Below are positions 57,998 to 64,000 of a stretch of 64,000 bases of DNA, piece after piece (positions within the stretch are counted from its first letter, which is position 1; every line of letters begins with the position of its first letter). The translations under genes and the position numbers were made by a program. This DNA comes from Pseudomonas reidholzensis (GTDB lineage Bacteria > Pseudomonadota > Gammaproteobacteria > Pseudomonadales > Pseudomonadaceae), in contig NZ_UNOZ01000010.1 of assembly GCF_900536025.1 (NCBI RefSeq), forward strand, positions 1 to 64,000, written 5' to 3'. The notes below the pieces were generated by a model. That model saw nothing but the letters and a program-made list of their open reading frames with translations. It was not told where the DNA came from and ran no database searches.

Positions 57998-60396
57998 CCC
58001 GCAGGGAGAGCTTTGACATGCACCAGGACCACCACCAGGACAAGACCACCCTGCTCGAACGGCTGATCTTCAACAACCGCCCGGTGGTCATCGGCCTGTG
58101 CCTGCTGGTGAGCATCCTGCTGTTCTGGCAGGCCACGCAGATCCGCCCGTCGACCAGTTTCGAGAAGATGATCCCGTTGCAGCACCCGTTCATCGAACAG
58201 ATGCTCGAACACCGCAACGACCTGGCCAACCTCGGCAACACCGTGCGCATCTCGGTGGAGGCGGTCAATGGCGACATCTTCGACAAGGACTACATGGAGA
58301 CCCTGCGCCAGATCCATGACGAGGTGTTCTACATCCCCGGGGTCGACCGCGCCGGGCTGAAGTCGCTGTGGAGCCCCAGCGTGCGCTGGACCGAGGTCAC
58401 CGAAGAGGGCTTCGCCGGTGGCGAGGTGATCCCCAATACCTACAACGGCTCGGGCGACAGCCTCGACCAGCTGCGCGACAACGTGCTCAAGTCCGGCCAG
58501 GTCGGGCGCCTGGTGGCCAACAACTTCAAGTCGAGCATCGTCGACGTGCCGCTGCTCGAGAGCTACCCCGACCCGCAGGACCAGGGCCGGCAGATCAAGC
58601 TCGACTACCAGCAGTTCTCCCACCAGCTGGAAGAAAAGATCCGCGACAAGTTCCAGGCGCAAAACCCCAATGTGAAGATCCACATCGTCGGTTTCGCCAA
58701 GAAAGTCGGTGACCTGATCGATGGCCTGGTGATGGTCGCGCTGTTCTTCGGCGTGGCGTTGGTGATCACCTGGATCCTCCTGTACTGGTTCACTTGGTGC
58801 ATCCGCAGTACCATCGCCGTGCTCATCACCACCCTGGTGGCGGTGGTCTGGCAGCTGGGCCTGATGCACGCGGTGGGCTTCGGCCTCGACCCGTACTCGA
58901 TGCTGGTGCCGTTCCTGATCTTCGCCATCGGCATCTCGCACGGGGTGCAGAAGATCAACGGCATCGCCCTGCAATCGAGCGGTGCCGACAATGCCCTCAC
59001 CGCCGCCCGGCGGACCTTCCGCCAGCTGTTCCTGCCGGGGATGATCGCCATCCTGGCCGACGCGGTCGGCTTCATCACGCTGCTGATCATCGACATCGGG
59101 GTGATCCGCGAGCTGGCCATCGGCGCCTCGATCGGCGTGGCGGTGATCGTCTTCACCAACCTGATCCTGCTGCCGGTGGCGATCTCCTACGTCGGCATCA
59201 GCAAGAAGGCCGTCGAGCGCAGCAAGAAGGACGCCACCCGCGAGCACCCGTTCTGGCGCCTGCTGTCCAACTTCGCCAGCCCCAAGGTGGCGCCGGTGTC
59301 GATCGTCCTGGCCCTGCTGGCCTTCGGCGGCGGGCTCTGGTACAGCCAGAACCTGAAGATCGGCGACCTCGACCAGGGCGCCCCGGAGCTGCGCCCGGAC
59401 TCGCGCTACAACCAGGACAACCACTTCATCATCAGCAACTACTCGACCAGCTCCGATGTGCTGGTGATCATGGTCAAGACGCCGTCCGAGAGCTGCTCGA
59501 TCCACTCGACCATGGCGCCGATCGACGAGCTGATGTGGACCATGCAGAACACCCCCGGGGTGCAGTCGGCGATCTCCCTGGTGACCGTGTCCAAGCAGAT
59601 GATCAAGGGCATGAACGAGGGCAACCTGAAATGGGAGACCCTGTCGCGCAACCCTGACGTGCTCAACAGCTCGATCGCCCGTGCCGACGGCCTGTACAAC
59701 GCCGACTGCTCGCTGGCACCGGTGCTGGTGTTCCTCAACGACCACAAGGCCGAGACCCTCGAGCGGGTCACCGCGACGGCCAAGGCGTTTGCCGACAGCC
59801 ACAACAAAGAGGGCCTGCAGTTCTTGCTGGCGGCGGGTAACGCCGGGATCGAGGCGGCCACCAACGAGGTGATCAAGTCGGCCGAGCTGACCATTCTGAT
59901 CCTGGTCTACCTGTGCGTGGGGATCATGTGCCTGATCACCTTCCGCTCGTTTGCCGCGACCCTGTGCATCGTCCTGCCGCTGGTGCTGACCTCGGTACTC
60001 GGCAACGCCCTGATGGCCTTCATGGGCATCGGCGTCAAGGTCGCGACCTTGCCGGTGGTGGCGCTGGGGGTGGGCATCGGCGTGGACTACGGGATCTACA
60101 TCTACAGCCGCCTGGAGAGCTTCCTGCGGGCCGGCCTGCCGTTGCAGGAAGCGTATTACCAGACCCTGCGTTCCACCGGCAAGGCGGTGCTGTTCACCGG
60201 CCTGTGCCTGGCGATCGGCGTGTGCACCTGGATCTTCTCGGCGATCAAGTTCCAGGCCGACATGGGCCTGATGCTGACCTTCATGCTGCTCTGGAACATG
60301 TTTGGCGCGTTGTGGCTGCTGCCGGCGCTGGCGCGGTTCCTGATCAAGCCGCACAAGCTGGCGGGCAAGGAGGGCGGGTCGATCTTCGCCCATTGA
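57994..60396 (+). CDS. RND/MMPL superfamily transporter
   Basis: An 800-residue inner-membrane protein with the RND duplication. One membrane helix near residues 30-48 (VVIGLCLLVSILLFW) is followed by a large periplasmic domain, five or six helices (about 240-400), a second periplasmic domain (about 450-610) and the last set of helices. The proton-relay type motif GVGIGVDYGIYIYSRLE is seen near residue 690. It lacks an adjacent membrane-fusion protein, unlike drug-efflux RND pumps, and pairs instead with the Ycf48-like gene. Lipid or hydrophobic export is a family-based guess. Confidence 0.88.
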   Translation: MTRRESFDMHQDHHQDKTTLLERLIFNNRPVVIGLCLLVSILLFWQATQIRPSTSFEKMIPLQHPFIEQMLEHRNDLANLGNTVRISVEAVNGDIFDKDYMETLRQIHDEVFYIPGVDRAGLKSLWSPSVRWTEVTEEGFAGGEVIPNTYNGSGDSLDQLRDNVLKSGQVGRLVANNFKSSIVDVPLLESYPDPQDQGRQIKLDYQQFSHQLEEKIRDKFQAQNPNVKIHIVGFAKKVGDLIDGLVMVALFFGVALVITWILLYWFTWCIRSTIAVLITTLVAVVWQLGLMHAVGFGLDPYSMLVPFLIFAIGISHGVQKINGIALQSSGADNALTAARRTFRQLFLPGMIAILADAVGFITLLIIDIGVIRELAIGASIGVAVIVFTNLILLPVAISYVGISKKAVERSKKDATREHPFWRLLSNFASPKVAPVSIVLALLAFGGGLWYSQNLKIGDLDQGAPELRPDSRYNQDNHFIISNYSTSSDVLVIMVKTPSESCSIHSTMAPIDELMWTMQNTPGVQSAISLVTVSKQMIKGMNEGNLKWETLSRNPDVLNSSIARADGLYNADCSLAPVLVFLNDHKAETLERVTATAKAFADSHNKEGLQFLLAAGNAGIEAATNEVIKSAELTILILVYLCVGIMCLITFRSFAATLCIVLPLVLTSVLGNALMAFMGIGVKVATLPVVALGVGIGVDYGIYIYSRLESFLRAGLPLQEAYYQTLRSTGKAVLFTGLCLAIGVCTWIFSAIKFQADMGLMLTFMLLWNMFGALWLLPALARFLIKPHKLAGKEGGSIFAH

Positions 60397-60498
60397 GGGG
60401 TTTGCGCTGGGGTGCATGGCGCCCCAGCGCAGCGCGGGCGTGAGCGGGCGTGCCTCGCGATTGGGTATACTGCGGGTCTTTGCGCCTCAGGTACCCCC

Positions 60499-60810
60499 AT
60501 GACCACCCTCGCCACCGCCCTCGAATCCAGCGACATGCTCCTGATCGACGGCCTGCACGCCTTCGACTTCACGTTCGACGCCAACGGCCTGCTGATCGAA
60601 TGCATGGACGGCCGCGACCTCAAGCGCTGGAAATTCACCGCCGAGCAAGTCGCCGCCGCCATTGGCGCGGGCGATGAGTGGCGACTCAACGATGATCAGG
60701 GTGAGCATCAGCTAGTCTGTCTGAGTGCCGTGTCCTCGGACGATGACGACGATGATGAGGATGATTACGACGATGAAGCGCCGGACCTGGAAGCGCCTGC
60801 TGAGCGCTAG
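60499..60810 (+). CDS. Small protein with a strongly acidic tail
   Basis: A 103-residue cytoplasmic protein. The N-terminal 75 residues (MTTLATALESSDMLLIDGLH and on) form a compact mixed fold; the C-terminal tail is DDDDDDEDDYDDE followed by APDLEAPAER. I do not recognise a named family with certainty. Start 60499 is chosen since the upstream frame (from 60412) runs through the previous intergenic region. Its last 38 bp overlap the start of the lactonase gene in another frame. Confidence 0.8.
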   Translation: MTTLATALESSDMLLIDGLHAFDFTFDANGLLIECMDGRDLKRWKFTAEQVAAAIGAGDEWRLNDDQGEHQLVCLSAVSSDDDDDDEDDYDDEAPDLEAPAER

Positions 60811-61906
60811 TCTGATGAGCCTGATTCTCGACGCCCATGCTGCGACCTTGCTGGTGGGCAGCTACACCGATGGCAGCAGCCAGGGCCTCTACCGCTACCA
60901 CTTCGACAGCCAGGCCGGCCAGATCGACGCCAGGCCGTTGCAGGTGGTGAAAAGCGTCAGCCCGTCGTGGCTGGTGCTGTCTGCCGACCAGCGGCTGCTG
61001 TTCGCGGTCAATGAAACGCCACAGGGCCATGTCAGCAGCTTCGCGCTCAGCGCCAAGGGCGAGATCAAGCCGCTCAACCAGGTCGCCAGCCAGGGTGACG
61101 AGCCGACCCACGCCAGCCTCAGCCATGACCAGCGCTACCTGTTCGTCGCCAACTACGGCGTGGCGCCAGACCCGGGCGGCAGCCTGGTGGTGGTCCCGGT
61201 GGCCAGGGACGGCAAGCTCGCGCCGGTGGTGCAACAGGCCCGGCATACGCCGAGCAAGGTCAACCCCGAGCGCCAGGCCGGTGCCCACGTGCATTCGCTG
61301 GTGCCGTCGCCTGACGGCCGGCATCTGTACGCCAGCGACCTGGGTGCGGACAAGGTGTTCATCTACCGCTACGACGGTGCCAGCACTGAAAAGCCGCTGA
61401 GCCCGGCGATCCCCGCGTCCGTCAGCCTGCCGCCGGGCAGCGGGCCGCGCCACCTGCTGTTCGATGCCAAGGGCCGGCACGCCTACCTCACCCTGGAGAT
61501 GACGGGGGAGGTGGTGGTGTTCGACGTCGACAATGGCGCGCTTGTCGAGCGTCAGCGGCTGCCGCTGACCGACAGCAAGGACGTTGCCGCCAAGGCTTCG
61601 GCCGGGCTGCACCTGTCGGTCGACGGGCGTTTCCTGTACGTCAGCAATCGCGGCACGGCCAACGAGATCGTGGCGTTTGCGGTGGCCAAGGACAACGGCC
61701 AGTTGAGCGTCCTGCAGCGGCGCTCGGTGGAAGGCGATCACCCGCGCGAGTTTGCCCTCGACCCGAGCGGCAACTTCCTCCTGGTGGCCAACCAGAAGAG
61801 CAATCAGATCGTCGTCATGCGCCGCGATCCGCGCAGCGGCAAGCTGGGTGAGACCGTACAGAAGCTGTCCCAGGATGCGCCCTCGGCGCTCCTGTTCATC
61901 GAGTGA
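60773..61906 (+). CDS. Lactonase, 6-phosphogluconolactonase (YbhE/Pgl) family, exported
   Basis: A 377-residue seven-bladed beta-propeller of the lactonase family (LLVGSYTDGSSQGLYRY at the N-terminus, GAHVHSLVPSPDGRHLYA, GPRHLLFDAKGRHAYL, EGDHPREFALDPSGNFLLVANQ). It begins with a signal peptide (KRLLSASLMSLILDAHA), so it should act in the periplasm rather than in the cytoplasmic pentose phosphate route. A periplasmic gluconolactone is a reasonable substrate in Pseudomonas, whose glucose oxidation is periplasmic. ATG 60773 lies inside the acidic-tail gene. Confidence 0.85.
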   Translation: MKRRTWKRLLSASLMSLILDAHAATLLVGSYTDGSSQGLYRYHFDSQAGQIDARPLQVVKSVSPSWLVLSADQRLLFAVNETPQGHVSSFALSAKGEIKPLNQVASQGDEPTHASLSHDQRYLFVANYGVAPDPGGSLVVVPVARDGKLAPVVQQARHTPSKVNPERQAGAHVHSLVPSPDGRHLYASDLGADKVFIYRYDGASTEKPLSPAIPASVSLPPGSGPRHLLFDAKGRHAYLTLEMTGEVVVFDVDNGALVERQRLPLTDSKDVAAKASAGLHLSVDGRFLYVSNRGTANEIVAFAVAKDNGQLSVLQRRSVEGDHPREFALDPSGNFLLVANQKSNQIVVMRRDPRSGKLGETVQKLSQDAPSALLFIE

Positions 61907-61971
61907 CTATCAATCGGCGTGATATTCGCTACTGCTGCAATGAATTTCTGCGGCCGACCTTGGCGGCGTAA

Positions 61972-62007
61972 GTTTGACCCATGGCCCACTCGGGGCCACC
62001 GTCAAAC
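61972..62007 (+). promoter_or_regulatory. Two-tier hairpin/palindrome upstream of the small His-rich gene
   Basis: GTTTGAC (61972-61978) pairs with GTCAAAC (62001-62007), and inside it GGCCC pairs with GGGCC around ACTC. It lies 22 bp before the gene at 62030 and could be an mRNA leader structure or an operator. Confidence 0.5.
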
Positions 62008-62029
62008 CACGAAGTCGAGGTCAGCCAAC

Positions 62030-62209
62030 ATGAACTTCAATCTGTTCCCGCTCATTGCCGCTTCCGCCATTTCAGCGTCTGTCGTATTGCCTGCGCACGC
62101 CCACGCGGATGCCCCTGGCAAGGCGCCAGCCACCCACAGCTATACCGAGAAATACCTGCAGCAAAGCGCGCATTTTCATGCGGCCCTGAGTGGTAAGCAC
62201 AGCCACTGA
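62030..62209 (+). CDS. Small secreted His-containing protein
   Basis: A 59-residue product with a clear signal peptide (LFPLIAASAISASVVLPAHAHA). The mature part is about 35 residues and holds five histidines (HSYTEKYLQQSAHFHAAL then GKHSH). It may bind a metal in the periplasm, but no family is recognised. GAGG lies about 10 nt before the ATG. It stands alone between the lactonase gene and a REP pair. Confidence 0.7.
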   Translation: MNFNLFPLIAASAISASVVLPAHAHADAPGKAPATHSYTEKYLQQSAHFHAALSGKHSH

Positions 62210-62210
62210 G

Positions 62211-62306
62211 TGGACCTCTTCGCGGGTAAACCCGCTCCCACAGGAGTTGAGCTGCTCTGAAGGTCCGTGCTGAACCTGTGGGAGCGGGTTTACCCGCGAA
62301 GAGGCC
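62211..62306. repeat. REP pair upstream of the GST gene stop
   Basis: CCTCTTCGCGGGTAAACCCG and its inverted partner CGGGTTTACCCGCGAAGAGG, separated by about 45 bp, lying between two convergent genes. Confidence 0.93.
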
Positions 62307-62315
62307 AGCGCTGAT

Positions 62316-62909
62316 TCAGCGCGCCATGATGGCCTGGAACAGATCCGACGCTAGCCACCTTTGCAACCAGCTCCGCAGCCGCGGATAAGGCGCCTCGGCG
62401 AACCACTGCGGTTCGACCCCGGCAAACTGGCGCATCAGGGGCAGCAGGGCGGCATCGGCCAGGCTCGGGTGCTCGGCGAACAGATAGGCGCGACCTTCCA
62501 GCAACGCTTCCAGCTCCGCCAGCCAGGTTTCGGCCTGCTGGCGGTAGTGCTCGCGTGAATGCGCGGGGTAACGCTCGGCATACTTGTACAGGTTGACCTG
62601 CGCCTTGAAGCTGCTGTCGTTACGCACGATCAGCGCATCGGCCTGCTGCGCGCCCTCAGGGTCGGCCTGCAGCCGCCAGTCCTGCGGATCGTTCTGCTCG
62701 AGCGCCCAGCGCATGATGTCCAGGCTCTCTTCCAGCACACCGTGGCCGGTATTCAGCACCGGCACCGTGCCCTTGGGCGACAGTGCCAGCAGCGCGGCCG
62801 GCTTGGCCTTCATCGCCACCTCACACACCTCCACCGCGCACCCGGCATAGCGCAGCGCCAGGCGTGCGCGCATGGCCCAGGGGCAGCGGCGGAACGAGTA
62901 GAGGATCAT
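62316..62909 (-). CDS. Glutathione S-transferase-like protein
   Basis: A 197-residue thioredoxin-fold GST. The N-terminal domain has a possible active Cys9 in RRCPWAMRAR and the cis-Pro plus glutathione-binding motif GTVPVLNTGHGVLEESLDIM. A C-terminal helical domain follows (PSLADAALLPLMRQF). The start is placed at ATG 62909, which overlaps the sbcC stop as ATGA; GTG 62915 is less likely. It is translationally coupled to sbcC. Confidence 0.87.
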   Translation of the reverse strand: MILYSFRRCPWAMRARLALRYAGCAVEVCEVAMKAKPAALLALSPKGTVPVLNTGHGVLEESLDIMRWALEQNDPQDWRLQADPEGAQQADALIVRNDSSFKAQVNLYKYAERYPAHSREHYRQQAETWLAELEALLEGRAYLFAEHPSLADAALLPLMRQFAGVEPQWFAEAPYPRLRSWLQRWLASDLFQAIMAR

Positions 62910-64000
62910 CCGCACACCTCGACCTCGCTCAGCCCGTTGCCTTGCCGGCGCACCTGGATCTGCACCGGGATCCGCTCGTGCATCTCCTGCACGTGGGAGA
63001 TCACCGCGACCTTGCGGCCCTGCGCCTGCAGACCGTCGAGGGCATCCATGGCCAGTTGCAGCGACTCCGGATCGAGGCTGCCGAACCCTTCGTCGATGAA
63101 CAGCGACTCGATGCGCAGGGTGCTCGAGGCCATCGAGGCCAGGCCCAGGGCCAAGGCCAGCGACACCAGGAAGGTCTCGCCACCCGACAGCGAGTGCACC
63201 GAGCGCAGTTCGTCACCCATCTCGGTGTCCAGCACCAGCAGGCCCAGGGCGCTGCCGCCGCGCTTGAGGCGATAGCGTTTGGCCAATTGACGCAACTGGC
63301 TGTTGGCGTGGTGCAGCAGCAGGTCGAGGTTGTAGCCCTGGGCGATCTTGCGGAACACGTCGCCGGAGGCCGAGCCGATCAAGGCGTTCAGGCGGGCCCA
63401 GCGTTGCCATTGCTGGTAGGCCTGCTCGATCTCCGTGGCCAGGGCCTGGTGCGCCTGCTGGCGCCGCTGGTCGTCGGCCTGCTGCGCACGCAGTTCGGCG
63501 CATTGCTGCTCATGGCCAGCCAGCTGTTGTTGCAGGGCGGCGAGGGCCTGTTCCAGCGCTTCGCCAGGCATGGGTTCGGCCTGGGCCTGAGCATTGTGCT
63601 GCTGCAGGCGCTGCTGGCGCTCAGCAAGCAGTACGCGAGCTTGCTCGATGGCCTTTTGCGCACCTTGCAGACGCTCACGCAGCTCAGCCAGGGCGGTGTC
63701 GTCGACGGCCAGCAGGCGGTCGAGCCCGGCGTCGTCGAGCTCGGGGTGGTCGCTGCGCCATTGGCTGATCTGGCCCTGCAAGGCCTGGTGCTCCTGCTCC
63801 AGCGCCTCGCGCCGCTGCAGGTTGGCCTTGAGATCGCCGGCCAGTTGCACGCCTTGGGTGTGGGCATCCTGCAGGGCCTGGGCAGTGCTCGCTTCGCCGC
63901 TGCGGGCCTGTTCGACGTGCTGTTCGAGGTGGCGCTGCCAGGCCTCGGCATTGGCATGTTCGCCGAGCAGCTCGGCAAGCGTGGTGCGCGCCTGGTGCTG
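62906..64000 (-). CDS. sbcC: Exonuclease SbcCD subunit C, C-terminal part
   Basis: The 3' 364 codons of sbcC; the gene runs off the right end of the window. SbcC, with the nuclease SbcD, cleaves DNA hairpins and palindromes. Visible are a long coiled coil rich in Gln, Glu, Ala and Leu (up to about 150 residues before the signature), the ABC signature LSGGETFLVSLALALGL, Walker B SLFIDEGFGSLDPESL, and the His-switch segment VAVISHVQEMHERI. The frame stays open to position 64000, with no stop in between. The stop overlaps the GST gene start. Confidence 0.96.
   Translation of the reverse strand, partial: QHQARTTLAELLGEHANAEAWQRHLEQHVEQARSGEASTAQALQDAHTQGVQLAGDLKANLQRREALEQEHQALQGQISQWRSDHPELDDAGLDRLLAVDDTALAELRERLQGAQKAIEQARVLLAERQQRLQQHNAQAQAEPMPGEALEQALAALQQQLAGHEQQCAELRAQQADDQRRQQAHQALATEIEQAYQQWQRWARLNALIGSASGDVFRKIAQGYNLDLLLHHANSQLRQLAKRYRLKRGGSALGLLVLDTEMGDELRSVHSLSGGETFLVSLALALGLASMASSTLRIESLFIDEGFGSLDPESLQLAMDALDGLQAQGRKVAVISHVQEMHERIPVQIQVRRQGNGLSEVEVCG

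Noticed and set aside
57676..60417. 913-codon frame on the minus strand opposite the RND gene
   Set aside because: His/Gln/Asp-rich shadow; the sense strand shows clear membrane helices and the RND motif.

Overview
The window is chromosomal DNA of a Pseudomonas, very probably the P. putida group. The evidence is the GC-rich coding sequence, the characteristic REP palindromes (core TTCGCGGGTAAACCCGC), and a gene order that I recall for P. putida: moaA, tyrB-like, uvrB, gltX, tRNA cluster, dusC, ibpA, leuCDB, asd, usg-like, fimV, truA, trpF, accD, folC, dedD, cvpA, purF, metZ. I see no prophage, integron, insertion sequence or CRISPR array. The window is mainly core genome, broken by tRNA arrays, REP pairs and a family of large structured repeats. 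Species and synteny are from memory; nothing was searched.

Layout. 1-3.7 kb: the end of a large repeat, a probable minus-strand small RNA resembling RgsA, a TetR regulator, moaA, a lipoprotein and a DUF1285 protein. 3.7-10.1 kb: tRNA-Asn, an aromatic aminotransferase, uvrB behind a LexA-like box, gltX, and three tRNA-Ala/tRNA-Glu pairs. 10.1-14.4 kb: a TetR/hydrolase/thioesterase/dusC group, then ibpA with a sigma-32-like promoter and a ROSE-like RNA thermometer. 14.4-24 kb: a five-PAS GGDEF/EAL protein, a LysR regulator divergent from leuC-leuD, a methyltransferase, leuB and asd. 24-38 kb: a full-length structured repeat, then usg-like, fimV, truA, trpF, accD, folC, dedD-like, cvpA, purF, metZ and an SDR gene. 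Much of this order is shared with the E. coli usg-truA-accD-folC-dedD-cvpA-purF region. 38-40 kb: a second full-length repeat, tRNA-Val and three tRNA-Asp. 40-50 kb: lipoproteins, an AraC/nitrilase-like pair, fadH, a PLP desulfhydrase/deaminase, cytochrome b561 and a WG-repeat lipoprotein. 50-56.7 kb: a tightly packed run of nadK, a PPP phosphoesterase, a rhomboid protease, DUF1315, DUF2797 and pepN. 56.9-64 kb: a Ycf48-like/RND pair, an acidic small protein, an exported lactonase, a small His-rich periplasmic protein, a GST-like gene and the 3' part of sbcC.

How the genes work together. Leucine synthesis (leuCDB), aspartate-family synthesis (asd, metZ), tryptophan synthesis (trpF), fatty-acid initiation (accD), folate (folC) and purine synthesis (purF) give the window a strong biosynthetic character. 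tRNA supply and modification (tRNA genes, gltX, truA, dusC) and DNA repair (uvrB, sbcC) are the other themes.

The least explained features are these. The interspersed elements of about 0.8 kb are built as long inverted repeats around a REP pair, and their arms carry hairpins with compensatory base changes between copies. Two enzyme-like proteins (usg-like and nitrilase-like) have lost catalytic residues. The nadK-phosphoesterase-rhomboid-DUF1315-DUF2797 run has no obvious shared function.
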